Origin: Kofleriaceae bacterium
Lineage (GTDB): Bacteria; Myxococcota_A; Polyangia; Haliangiales; Haliangiaceae
Reading direction: 5' to 3'
Length of the DNA stretch: 64,000 nt
NCBI GenBank assembly: GCA_020633495.1
Contig: JACKDR010000032.1
Coordinates: forward strand, 1-64,000
Position 1 is the stretch's first letter. Every line of letters starts with the position of its first letter. This document shows, in pieces, positions 42,017 to 49,758 of this stretch. Under the pieces are notes generated by a model. It searched no databases and was not told where the DNA came from. It was given only the letters and a program-made list of their open reading frames with translations. The position numbers were made by a program, and so were the translations under genes.

Positions 42017-43192
42017 CTAGTCCGGTCCGGGCGCGCCGGGGTCGGCGGGCGCGCCGGCGTCGGCGGGCGCGTCGTCGTCGTCGGCGGCGTCGTCGTCGGC
42101 GTCGTCGGTGGTCGCGGTCGCGGCCCCGGCCGGCGGCGGCGGCGCCACCGGGCAGCCGAGGCGGGCGCCGAGCGCGGGCGTCAGCTCGAGCATGTAGCGC
42201 GAGTCGGGCCAGCGGCTGGCGATCCGCGCGACCTGGCGGCACGCCGCGGCGGTGTCGCCCTTGGCGGCCAGGGTCACGGCGATCTCGTAGGCGGCGTCGT
42301 CGTCGAGGATCGACGCCGGGTAGTCCTCGGGGAGCTGGCGGAACGCGGCGATCGCGCCGTCGAGATCGCCGAGGTCGTCGCGCAGCACCTTGCCGAGCTC
42401 GAGCTGGGCGTCGTCGAGCCAGATCGAGAAGTACGAGCCGGCGCCCAGCGCGACCTCGCGGGTGGCGAGCAGGGCGCGCAGCCGGGCCGCGGCGCCGGCG
42501 CCGTCGCCGAGGGCGCGCGACAGCCGGGCGCCGTGCCAGCGGGCGTCGTCGCGCAGCCCGCTGTCGGGGTGCTCGGTGGGGATGCGATCGTAGAGCTCGC
42601 GGGCCGCGCGCAGATCGCCCATCTCGTGCTCGGCGAGGTCGGCCAGCGCCCACAGCAGGTTGTCGGCGACCGCGGTGTCGCCGAGCGGCTCGACCAGGTC
42701 GGCGAACTGGTGCCACAGGGCGCGGGCGTCGCGGCGGCGGCCGTCCTTGAGCAGCAGCGCGATCGCGTCGCCGGCGAAGGCCTCGTCGGGGAAGTCGGTG
42801 ACGGTGCGCCACAGGTAGGTCCAGGCGTCGCGATCGGCGCCACGCTCCAGCGACAGCACGCCGGCGCGGTACAGGCCCTGCGCCGACGGCGGCGGGTCGA
42901 GCTCGGTGCGCGACGGGATCGCGGCGTAGGCGGTGATCGCGTCGTCGACGCGGCCGGCGTCCTCGAGCAGCTGGGCCTCGCCGAGCAGCGCCGAGGCGCA
43001 GACCTCGCGGCGGCGCCGCGCCGGCTTGACCTTCTGGCAGTCGACCTGGGCGGCGCGGTACGCGGCCAGGGCCTCGTCGGTCTTGCCGTCGCGCTCGAGC
43101 CGCTCGGCGCTGACCAGATCCGGCAGCGGCGCGGGCGCCGAGCAGGCCGGCGCGGCGGCGCCGACCGCGAGCGCCAGCCACAGCCGCCTCAT
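42017..43192 (-). CDS. TPR-rich lipoprotein
   Basis: 391 residues. Signal peptide ends APACS (Cys 17). The mature protein is a series of helix pairs with TPR-like spacing (AERLERDGKTDEALAAYRAA near 35, GEAQLLEDAGRVDDAITAYAA near 75, then several pairs with Leu/Ala at the TPR positions), and the last 50 residues are Pro/Asp/Ala rich. Its start overlaps the threonine aldolase stop by 4 bp, and it leads the Mla operon. TPR lipoproteins often act as adaptors in outer-membrane assembly or lipid transport; a role beside the Mla proteins is suggested by position only. Confidence 0.75.
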   Translation of the reverse strand: MRRLWLALAVGAAAPACSAPAPLPDLVSAERLERDGKTDEALAAYRAAQVDCQKVKPARRRREVCASALLGEAQLLEDAGRVDDAITAYAAIPSRTELDPPPSAQGLYRAGVLSLERGADRDAWTYLWRTVTDFPDEAFAGDAIALLLKDGRRRDARALWHQFADLVEPLGDTAVADNLLWALADLAEHEMGDLRAARELYDRIPTEHPDSGLRDDARWHGARLSRALGDGAGAAARLRALLATREVALGAGSYFSIWLDDAQLELGKVLRDDLGDLDGAIAAFRQLPEDYPASILDDDAAYEIAVTLAAKGDTAAACRQVARIASRWPDSRYMLELTPALGARLGCPVAPPPPAGAATATTDDADDDAADDDDAPADAGAPADPGAPGPD

Positions 43193-44214
43193 GCCCGGGC
43201 CCCGGCGGCGTCGACGATCACGCCGACCGCGCGCTCGCAGCCGGCGCGGTCGACGTCGAGGTGGGTGACCAGGCGCAGCCGCCGCGGCCCGGCGCTGCCG
43301 ATCAGCACCCCGCCGGCGCGCGCCGCCGCGATCATCGGCTCGGTCGGGGCGTCGACCTCGATCATGACGATGTTGGTCTGGACCCGGGCCAGGTCGACCT
43401 TCAGGCCGCGCGCCACCAGCTGCTCGGCCAGCCACCGCGCGTTGCCGTGGTCGTCGCCGAGCCGGCCGCGGTGGTGCTCGAGCGCGTGCAGGCCGGCGGC
43501 GGCGAGGATGCCGGCCTGGCGCATGCCGCCGCCGTACATCTTGCGGTAGCGGCGACAGCGCGCGATGCGGTCGCGGCTGCTGCACACCAGCGACCCGACC
43601 GGCGCGCCCAGGCCCTTCGACAGGCACACGCTGACGGTGTCGAAGCCGGCGGCGAGCTCGCGCTCGGTGCAGCCGGTCGCGACCGCCGCGTTCCACAGGC
43701 GGGCGCCGTCGAGGTGGGTGGCCATGCCCAGCTCGCGCGCGGTCGCGAGGACCTCGGCGAGCTGGCCGCGATCCCAGACGAGGCCGCCGCCCATGTTGTG
43801 GGTGTTCTCGACCGCGACCACCGTGGTCGGCGACAGCCACGCGACGTCGCCCTTGTAGGCGGCGCGCAGGTCGGCGGCGGTGAAGCGGCCGTCGCCGGGC
43901 AGCTGCTGGGTCTGGGCGCCGGCGAGCGCGGCCAGCGCGCCCGACTCGTGCAGCCAGCAGTGGCCGTCCTTGCCGATCACGACCTCCTCGCCGGGGCGGG
44001 TGAGGCTGCGCAGCGCGATCTGGTTGGCCATCGTCCCCGACGGCACGAACAGCGCCGCCTCGGTGCCGATCAGCTCGGCGCCCCGCGCCTCGAGCGCGAC
44101 CACCGTGGGGTCGTCGCCGTAGACGTCGTCGCCGACCTCGGCGGTCGCCATCGCCTGACGCATGGCGGGGGTGGGACGGGTGACGGTGTCGGAGCGGAGG
44201 TCGACGGCGGGCAT
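43189..44214 (-). CDS. ltaE: Low-specificity L-threonine aldolase
   Basis: 341 residues from ATG 44214. PLP enzyme that splits threonine (or allo-threonine) to glycine and acetaldehyde. Fold-type I marks: VDLRSDTVTRPTPAMR at the N-terminus, GDDVYGDDPTV, FVPSGTMANQI, Asp169 with Arg172 (THLDGARLWNA) and the PLP Lys200 in SVCLSKGLGAPVGS. R (KMYGGGMRQAGILAAAGL) and the C-terminal PRRLRLVTHLDVD are conserved. Length normal. The lipoprotein and Mla genes follow with 4-bp overlap, though the enzyme has no known link to lipid transport. Confidence 0.95.
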   Translation of the reverse strand: MPAVDLRSDTVTRPTPAMRQAMATAEVGDDVYGDDPTVVALEARGAELIGTEAALFVPSGTMANQIALRSLTRPGEEVVIGKDGHCWLHESGALAALAGAQTQQLPGDGRFTAADLRAAYKGDVAWLSPTTVVAVENTHNMGGGLVWDRGQLAEVLATARELGMATHLDGARLWNAAVATGCTERELAAGFDTVSVCLSKGLGAPVGSLVCSSRDRIARCRRYRKMYGGGMRQAGILAAAGLHALEHHRGRLGDDHGNARWLAEQLVARGLKVDLARVQTNIVMIEVDAPTEPMIAAARAGGVLIGSAGPRRLRLVTHLDVDRAGCERAVGVIVDAAGARA

Positions 44215-44271
44215 CGGATCGGGGGCCGAGCGTACACCGTCTCGGCGCCGCTGCCGCGGCCCGAAGCCCGG

Positions 44272-44733
44272 TCAGGGCGCCGGCGCGTCGGCGGGCGCGT
44301 CGGGCTTGGCCGGCTTGGCCGGCCTGGCGTCGCCGCGCGGCGGCGGCCCCAGGTCGTCGCGCAGCTTGCGCTCGAGGCGATCGAGCATGCCCAGCTCCAT
44401 GTACGACGGCCGGTCCTCGAGGCGCAGCACCAGGCGGACCCCCGGCCGGTCGTCCTGGTCGATGACGATCAGCTCGAGGGCGCCGTGGAAGGTCTTGCCC
44501 TCGTCGACGAGGTCGAACAGGACGTAGCCGGCCTCGGCGTCCTTCTCGACGATCGTGACGTGTTCGTCGACGCGCAGGAACCGGATCGCGGCCGGGAACA
44601 CCCGCGCCAGGTCCCAGCGGACGGTCCGCTCGGTCTTGGCCTCGGCCGGCGTCGCCGGGGCGAGCGCCAGGGTCGCGGCGGCGGCCAGGGTGCCGGCGAG
44701 GACGGTGGCGAGCAGGCGGCGCGGGGCGATCAC
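44272..44733 (-). CDS. secreted protein of unknown function
   Basis: 153 residues from GTG 44733, which overlaps the stop of the flippase-like gene by 4 bp. Signal peptide core LLATVLAGTLAAAATLALA, cleavage near PAEA-KTE. The mature part is a compact alpha/beta sequence (KTERTVRWDLARVFPAAIRFLRVDE, VLFDLVDEGKTFHGALELIVID) with a short Pro/Ala/Asp tail. No family recognised. The tight overlap with the membrane protein implies co-expression and possibly a shared role in a surface glycolipid step; this is inferred from operon position. Confidence 0.7.
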   Translation of the reverse strand: MIAPRRLLATVLAGTLAAAATLALAPATPAEAKTERTVRWDLARVFPAAIRFLRVDEHVTIVEKDAEAGYVLFDLVDEGKTFHGALELIVIDQDDRPGVRLVLRLEDRPSYMELGMLDRLERKLRDDLGPPPRGDARPAKPAKPDAPADAPAP

Positions 44734-45806
44734 TGCCCGGCAGCGTCGCTCGCGGCGGCGTCGGGGTCCAGTTTTCGGGCCCGGCGCAGGTCGGCGAACG
44801 AGACGTGCCGCGACGCCATGCCGAGGGCGCCCATCGCCATGTACCAGATGACCTGGATCAGGTGCAGGCAGATCGAGAACGCCAGGGCCAGGCCGTTGAT
44901 CGCGGTGCCGTCGTCGAGGACGCCGTGGCCGAGGTACAGCGACAGGCCCAGCATCGTGAACCACTGGTACTGGCCGACCAGGCCGGGCGAGTTGGGCAGC
45001 GTGATGCCGACCGCGACCAGGCCCATCGTCGCGAACGCGCCGATCATCGACAGGTCGATGTGGAAGCCGCGGGCCAGCAGCCACAGCGACACGCCGTTGG
45101 CGACCCAGTACGCGATGCTCCACGCGGTGAACGCCAGCAGGTTCTTGCCGTCGCGCAGGACGTCGAAGCCGCGGATCATCTCGAGCAGCTTGTCCTCGAG
45201 GACGCGCGCGACCTTGGGCGCCAGGTGCGGCAAGAGCGACAGCCGCAGCGCCAGGTGCACGGTGGCGCGCGGCCGCCGCATCGCGAACACCAGGAACACC
45301 AGCGCGGCGGCGAAGATGCCGAGCGCGGCGTACGCCGTGGGCATCATCCACGACGGCGCGTCGGGGCCGCGCAGCGCGAAGAACGCGGCGAACACCAAGA
45401 GCGACACCATCAGGCCGTCGACGATGCGCTCGACCGCGACCGTGCCGAGTGCGGCCGACGCCGACAGGTGGCCCTTCTGGCGCAGCAGGGCGGGGCGGAC
45501 GAACTCGCCGAGCCGCGCCGGCAGCGCCAGGATCGCCATGAAGCCCACCGACGAGATCGCCAGCAGCTGGCCGCCGGGCAGGCGGACGCCGAGCGGCGCC
45601 AGCAGGTTGTTCCACCGCCACGCCCGGCAGAAGTGGGTGACCGCGAGCAGCGCCAGGTAGCCGGCCAGGTACGGCCAGAAGCTGGCCCAGTGCAGGCCGT
45701 GCAGCGCGGCGTCGACCTGGGCGCGCGCCGACGCGTCCGGCCACACCAGGTAGACGCACAGCCCGAGCATGCCGAGCGACAGCGCGAGGTTGACGGCGAG
45801 CTTCAT
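44730..45806 (-). CDS. Lysylphosphatidylglycerol synthase-type membrane protein (PF03706)
   Basis: 358 residues, about nine membrane helices. The UPF0104/PF03706 landmarks are present: FCRAWRWNNLLAPLG (conserved R-x-x-R/W), AILALPARLGEFVRPALL (the family's PxRxGE/xRP), VAVERIVDGLMV (ERxxD) and ITLPNSPGLVGQYQW (PxxPGxxGxxE-like). These domains form the flippase part of MprF and are found alone in glycolipid and polysaccharide loci. No synthetase domain is attached. CpsB-type phosphatase lies 14 bp upstream on the same strand, which suggests a surface polysaccharide or glycolipid role. Confidence 0.85.
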   Translation of the reverse strand: MKLAVNLALSLGMLGLCVYLVWPDASARAQVDAALHGLHWASFWPYLAGYLALLAVTHFCRAWRWNNLLAPLGVRLPGGQLLAISSVGFMAILALPARLGEFVRPALLRQKGHLSASAALGTVAVERIVDGLMVSLLVFAAFFALRGPDAPSWMMPTAYAALGIFAAALVFLVFAMRRPRATVHLALRLSLLPHLAPKVARVLEDKLLEMIRGFDVLRDGKNLLAFTAWSIAYWVANGVSLWLLARGFHIDLSMIGAFATMGLVAVGITLPNSPGLVGQYQWFTMLGLSLYLGHGVLDDGTAINGLALAFSICLHLIQVIWYMAMGALGMASRHVSFADLRRARKLDPDAAASDAAGQ

Positions 45807-45819
45807 GACGGGGCCGCGA

Positions 45820-46527
45820 TCACTCGGGCAGCTCGCCGGCCAGGATCGCGCGGGGGCCGTCGTCGAGCAGGCGGGTCACCGCGTCGGGGCCCAGCCGCTT
45901 CTTGATCCACGCGATGGCCTCGGCGGCGCGGGCGACGTCCTCGGGGGTGTGGGCGTCCGAGGCCACGGCGTGGGCGAGGCCGCGCTCGACCAGGCGGCGC
46001 GCCACCTTGCCCTGCTTGCGGCCGTGGTAGCCGGCGAGGGCGCCGAGGTCGACGACGAAGGCGCAGCTCTGGCGCAGCCGATCGACGAGATCGTCGTCGT
46101 CCCACAGCGCCTCGTAGCGCTCGGGGTGCGCCATGACCGGCAGCTTGCCGGCGAGGCGGAGCCGGAACACGTGATCGACCAGGCCGACAGGAAGCTCCGT
46201 GGGGCGCAGCTCGAACAGGAAGACGTCGCCGCGGTCGTAGCTGGGGATCGTCCCGGCCTGCGAGCGCTCGAAGAACACATCGTCCCACATGTTCTCCGCC
46301 GCCAGGTGCAGGGTGGCGGCGCCGCCGGCGGCCTGCAGCTCGCCGTACACCCGGTCGATGTCGGCGAGATCGGGGAGGAACTGGCCGGCCTTCTGGTGGG
46401 GCGTGGCACAGACCTCGGTGAAGCCGATGGCGGCCAGCGCCTCGATCATCGACAGCGAGGTGCGCAGGTCCGGGGAGCCGTCGTCGAGCCCGAAGAGCAC
46501 GTGGCTGTGCAGGTCGACGAAGCCCAT
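45820..46527 (-). CDS. CpsB/CapC-type PHP tyrosine phosphatase
   Basis: 235 residues from ATG 46527. PHP fold with metal ligands H7 and H9 in FVDLHSHVLFGLDDGSPD, then ATPHQKAGQF, LAAENMWDD and late VMAHPERYEA and AVASDAHTPED. This set defines the manganese-dependent phosphatases such as CpsB/YwqE that remove phosphate from bacterial tyrosine kinases in capsule control. No tyrosine kinase gene lies in the window. Overlaps or abuts the flippase-like gene downstream and is divergent from the coiled-coil gene at 46720; a 192-bp gap lies between. Confidence 0.9.
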   Translation of the reverse strand: MGFVDLHSHVLFGLDDGSPDLRTSLSMIEALAAIGFTEVCATPHQKAGQFLPDLADIDRVYGELQAAGGAATLHLAAENMWDDVFFERSQAGTIPSYDRGDVFLFELRPTELPVGLVDHVFRLRLAGKLPVMAHPERYEALWDDDDLVDRLRQSCAFVVDLGALAGYHGRKQGKVARRLVERGLAHAVASDAHTPEDVARAAEAIAWIKKRLGPDAVTRLLDDGPRAILAGELPE

Positions 46528-46624
46528 GGGTGCCCGGGTGTACCTCGCCGGTGGCGCGGGCGGCAACCTGCCGGCCGTCGATGTGTCCCCCTCGCGACCG
46601 CCGCGCAGCCGCCCGGTTCCTGCG

Positions 46625-46653
46625 TTGCCCGGCCAGATCGTGCGTGATAAAGA
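46625..46653 (+). promoter_or_regulatory. Sigma-70-like promoter upstream of the coiled-coil gene
   Basis: TTGCCC (46625-46630) and TAAAGA (46648-46653) with a 17-bp spacer; the overlapping GATAAA at 46646 is an alternative -10. The start codon is 66 bp further on, after a poor ribosome site ACGAGG, so this transcript has a leader. Confidence 0.4.
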
Positions 46654-46719
46654 TCGACGAGGCCCTTCCGCCGGGGACGGCGCCCCGCGTCGCGTCCCCA
46701 CCTCACGAGGTTTCCTTCC

Positions 46720-47502
46720 ATGGCACAGTCCGAAAAGCGTGAGAATTCCGTCCTCTTCTCGCTGCGCGAGCTCCGGCAGATCGAGGAGACCCGCGTCAAG
46801 GAAGAAGAGGACGCCGAGCGCGAGGCCGAAGAGGCCCGCATCCGCGCCAAGATGGACGCGGAGCGCAAGGCGCGCGAGGACGAGGAGGCGCGCCGGCTGG
46901 CCCAGGAGACCGAGGAGCGCCGCATCCGCGAGGAGGCCGAGCGCCGCGCCCGCGACGAGCAGCTGCGCCTGCAGGAGGCCGAGGCCCGCGCCCGCGTCGA
47001 GGCCCAGGCCCAGCTCGAGCAGCAGCGCCTGCACCACGAGATGGACATCCGCCGCCAGGAGGTCGCCAAGAAGCGCCCGACCTGGCTGATCGCGGTCGCC
47101 GGCATCCTGGTCGTCGCGATCGGCGTGTCGGTCTTCGTGATCATCCAGCGCGGCAAGGATCAGGCGGCGGCGGAGAAGAAGGCCCGCGAGTCGCAAGAGG
47201 AGGCGCGCAAGGCCCGCGAGGACATGGCGGCCAAGCAGAAGGAGCTCGACGACCTCAACGCCGAGATGACCGCGCTGTCCCAGCAGATCGACGATCTCGA
47301 CAAGGAGATCTCGGCGGCCCAGGCCGCGGCGACCAACGCCAAGAGCGAGGCCGAGCGCCGCGCCGCCACCGCCCGCATCGAGGCGGCGAGCCAGAACCGG
47401 CAGCGGCTGGCCAACGAGCGCAAGCAGAAGGCGCAGGAGAAGGAGAACAAGAAGATCAAGCTCGACAAGGAGTGTCTGTCGAATCCGCTCGGCTGTCGCT
47501 GA
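46720..47502 (+). CDS. Inner-membrane coiled-coil protein with ENSVLFSL motif
   Basis: 260 residues. Cytosolic N-terminus with ENSVLFSL at residues 8-15, then a highly charged coiled coil (Glu/Arg heptads, 20-115), one membrane helix at 121-142 (TWLIAVAGILVVAIGVSVFV), a second coiled coil outside (145-245) and a C-terminal tail ECLSNPLGCR (251-260) with two cysteines. Both the ENSVLFSL motif and the ECL..P..C motif recur in the GltJ/AgmX-like protein in the same topological order. Without known family. The last codons and the stop TGA lie inside the first copy of the 30-bp tandem repeat. Confidence 0.85.
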   Translation: MAQSEKRENSVLFSLRELRQIEETRVKEEEDAEREAEEARIRAKMDAERKAREDEEARRLAQETEERRIREEAERRARDEQLRLQEAEARARVEAQAQLEQQRLHHEMDIRRQEVAKKRPTWLIAVAGILVVAIGVSVFVIIQRGKDQAAAEKKARESQEEARKAREDMAAKQKELDDLNAEMTALSQQIDDLDKEISAAQAAATNAKSEAERRAATARIEAASQNRQRLANERKQKAQEKENKKIKLDKECLSNPLGCR

Positions 47503-47660
47503 GCGGGGGCGAATCCGCTCGGCTGTCGCTGAGCGGGGGCGAATCCGCTCGGCTGTCGCTGAGCGGGGGCGAATCCGCTCGGCTGTCGCTGAGCGGGGGC
47601 GAATCCGCTCGGCTGTCGCTGAGCGGGGGCGAACCCGCCCGGCCGACGCCGAGCAGGAGC
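47481..47660 (+). repeat. 30-bp tandem repeat forming hairpins, overlapping the gene end
   Basis: Five identical 30-bp units and one diverged unit. The first starts inside the coding sequence at 47481 and contains the stop TGA 47500-47502; each later copy repeats the NPLGCR-stop codons. In RNA each unit makes a 9-bp hairpin CCGCUCGGC-UGUC-GCUGAGCGG with one G-U pair, spaced every 30 nt. Because the unit is a multiple of three, frames stay open on both strands. See findings. Confidence 0.95.
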
Positions 47661-47693
47661 GAGCGCCCACGAGCCTGACGTTCTTCGTCGACG

Positions 47694-47730
47694 CGGCCCG
47701 TTCCCGGAGGGGACGGGCCGTTGTCGTTTT
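47694..47730 (+). terminator. Rho-independent terminator after the repeat array
   Basis: Stem CGGCCCGT (47694-47701) pairs with ACGGGCCG (47713-47720) and is followed by TTGTCGTTTT. It lies downstream of the tandem hairpins and upstream of the next operon. Confidence 0.7.
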
Positions 47731-47756
47731 CGGCGGGACGCGATACGAACGCGGGC

Positions 47757-48515
47757 ATGAACCTGGAGGGCAAGCTGGCGCTGGTCACCGGCGGTGGCCG
47801 AGGCATCGGCGCCGCGATCGCGCGCCGGCTCGCCGGCGACGGCGCGCGCGTCATCGTCACCGGCCGCGACGAGGCCGCGATCGCCGCGATCGCGACCGAG
47901 CTCGGCGGCGTCGCGCTGCGCGCCGACCTCACCGATCGCGCCGCCACCGACCGCCTGGTCGCGCAGGTCCGCGCGGTCGGCCGCGTCGACGTCCTGGTCA
48001 ACAACGCCGGCATCGCCGAGAGCGCCTCGCTCGAGCGCACCGACGACGCCATGTGGGATCGCATCCTCGAGCTCGACGCCACCGCCCCGTTCCGGCTGAT
48101 CCGCGCCCTGGTCCCGGCGATGGTCGAGGCCGGCTGGGGCCGCGTCGTCAACCTGGCGTCCAACGCCGGGGTCAGCGGCTACGGCTACACCGCCGCGTAC
48201 TGCGCCGCCAAGCACGCCATGGTCGGCATGACCCGCGCCCTGGCGATCGACCTGGCGCGCACCGGCGTCACGATCAACGCGGTGTGCCCGGGCTGGGTCG
48301 AGACCGACATGGCCCGCGCCGCGGTCGCCCGCATCCAGGCCAAGACCGGCCGCAACGAGGACGACGCCCGCGCCGCGCTGGTGTCGATGAGCCCGCAGCG
48401 CCGCATGGTCCAGCCCGACGAGGTCGCCCACCTGGTCGCGATGCTGTGCGACGACCGGGCCCGCTCGATCCACGGCCAGGCCATGCTGATCGACGGCGGC
48501 CAGGTGCTCAAGTGA
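47757..48515 (+). CDS. SDR family oxidoreductase (FabG/HBDH type)
   Basis: 252 residues from ATG 47757. Rossmann motif TGGGRGIG near residue 11, NNAG near 83, catalytic Ser-Tyr-Lys as SNAGVSGYGYTAAYCAAKHA (Y-x3-K), and PGWVETDM for the cofactor-binding loop. It is probably a hydroxyacyl-CoA or hydroxy-acid dehydrogenase, since it opens an operon of enoyl-CoA hydratase-like, acyl-CoA dehydrogenase and CoA ligase genes. The C-terminal GG-QVLK (IDGGQVLK) is typical of 3-hydroxybutyrate-type SDRs. Stop overlaps the RidA-like start. Confidence 0.92.
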   Translation: MNLEGKLALVTGGGRGIGAAIARRLAGDGARVIVTGRDEAAIAAIATELGGVALRADLTDRAATDRLVAQVRAVGRVDVLVNNAGIAESASLERTDDAMWDRILELDATAPFRLIRALVPAMVEAGWGRVVNLASNAGVSGYGYTAAYCAAKHAMVGMTRALAIDLARTGVTINAVCPGWVETDMARAAVARIQAKTGRNEDDARAALVSMSPQRRMVQPDEVAHLVAMLCDDRARSIHGQAMLIDGGQVLK

Positions 48516-48940
48516 GCGTCGAGATCGTCACCGTCGACGCCTGGCCGCCGCCGCGCGGCTACGTCAACGGCGCGGTCGGCACCGGCCGCACGCTGCACGT
48601 GGCGGGGCAGGTCGGCTGGCTGCCCGACGGCAGCTTCCCGCACGCCGACCTGGTCGGCCAGTTCGGGCTCGCCCTCGACAACGTCCTGGCGGTGGTCGCC
48701 GCCGCCGGCGGCGCCCCGACCTCGATCGCGTCGATGACGGTCTACGTCACCGACGCCGACGAGTACCGCCGCACGGTCCGCGCCCTGGGCCCGGTGTGGC
48801 GCGAGCGGATGGGCCGCCACTACCCGGCGATGGCGCTGGTCGCGGTCGCGGCGCTGGTCGAGACCGGCGCCAAGGTCGAGATCCAGGCGGTCGCGTACCT
48901 CGACGATGCCCCGGCCGTGCCGGCGCAAGGACAGCCATGA
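48512..48940 (+). CDS. RidA-family protein
   Basis: 142 residues from GTG 48512 overlapping the SDR stop. RidA (YjgF) fold: GRTLHVAGQVGWLPDG, DLVGQFGLALDNVLAVVAAAG and MTVYVTDADEYRRT are the strand-helix-strand order. The catalytic Arg of true imine deaminases, just before KIEIEA in E. coli, is absent: here GAKVEIQAVA. So it may bind or hydrolyse another reactive intermediate. Position in a CoA-linked catabolic operon suggests removal of an enamine/imine or a ring-opened intermediate. Next gene overlaps by 4 bp. Confidence 0.85.
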   Translation: MSVEIVTVDAWPPPRGYVNGAVGTGRTLHVAGQVGWLPDGSFPHADLVGQFGLALDNVLAVVAAAGGAPTSIASMTVYVTDADEYRRTVRALGPVWRERMGRHYPAMALVAVAALVETGAKVEIQAVAYLDDAPAVPAQGQP

Positions 48941-49758
48941 TCACCCCCGCGACCTTCGCGCTCGCCGTCGACGGCGGCGTCTGCACGATCACCCTCGATC
49001 GCCCGGATCGCCTCAACGCCCTGACCTTCGAGGTCTACCAGGAGCTGGCCGAGACCTTCGAGCGCCTCGACGGCTTCGACGAGGTCCGCGCTGTCGTCAT
49101 CACCGGCCGCGGCCGCGGCTTCTGCTCCGGCGGCGACCAGGTCGACATCATCCAGCGCCTGCTCGGCCGCTCGACCCCGGAGCTGCTCGCGTTCACCCGC
49201 GCCACCGGCCGCCTGATCGAGGCGATCCGGCGCTGCCGCCGCCCGGTGGTCGCGGCGGTCAACGGCGTCGCGGTCGGCGCCGGCGCGGTGATCGCGTGCG
49301 CCTCCGACCTGCGGATCGCCGCGGCGGGCGCGAAGTTCGGCTTCATCTTCCCGCAGGTCGGGCTGTCGGGCGCCGACATGGGCGTGACCTACCTGCTGCC
49401 GCGGATCGTCGGCCTCGGCCACGCCTCGGAGCTCTTGTTCTTCGGCGACGTCATCGACGCCGCCACCGCGCTGCGCATGGGCCTGGTCAACCGGGTCGAG
49501 GACACCCCCGAGGCCGCGGTCGCGACCGCGCAGGCGTGGGCGCAGCGCCTGGCCCGCGGCCCCGCGTTCGCCCACGCCATGACCAAGCAGATGCTCGAGA
49601 GCGAGCACACGATGGCGCTCGGCGAGGCCATCGAGGCCGAGGCCCAGGCCCAGGCGCTGTGCATGCAGCACCCCGACTTCGCCGAGGCCCGCGCCGCCCA
49701 CGCCGCCAAGCGGCCGCCGCGGTTCGCCGGCGCGCCGGCGCCCGAGGGCGACGCGTGA
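48937..49758 (+). CDS. Enoyl-CoA hydratase/isomerase family protein, non-canonical active site
   Basis: 273 residues. Crotonase fold with CoA and oxyanion motifs: ITLDRPDRLNALTFEVYQEL, GRGRGFCSGGDQVDII and AVNGVAVGAGAVIACASDLRIA. The two glutamates of standard hydratases are missing: Val stands for the first (in GAGAVIA) and Gln for the second (PQVGLSGADMG); Asp in SGADMG might act instead. Another reaction (isomerase, ring-opening hydrolase, lyase) is therefore likely. C-terminal basic tail AAKRPPRF is typical. It is the third gene of the operon; ATG overlaps the RidA stop. Confidence 0.88.
   Translation: MITPATFALAVDGGVCTITLDRPDRLNALTFEVYQELAETFERLDGFDEVRAVVITGRGRGFCSGGDQVDIIQRLLGRSTPELLAFTRATGRLIEAIRRCRRPVVAAVNGVAVGAGAVIACASDLRIAAAGAKFGFIFPQVGLSGADMGVTYLLPRIVGLGHASELLFFGDVIDAATALRMGLVNRVEDTPEAAVATAQAWAQRLARGPAFAHAMTKQMLESEHTMALGEAIEAEAQAQALCMQHPDFAEARAAHAAKRPPRFAGAPAPEGDA

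Noticed and set aside
47481..47660. CRISPR-like array
   Set aside because: The 30-bp units abut with no spacers, and the first copy is coding sequence; it is a tandem duplication.
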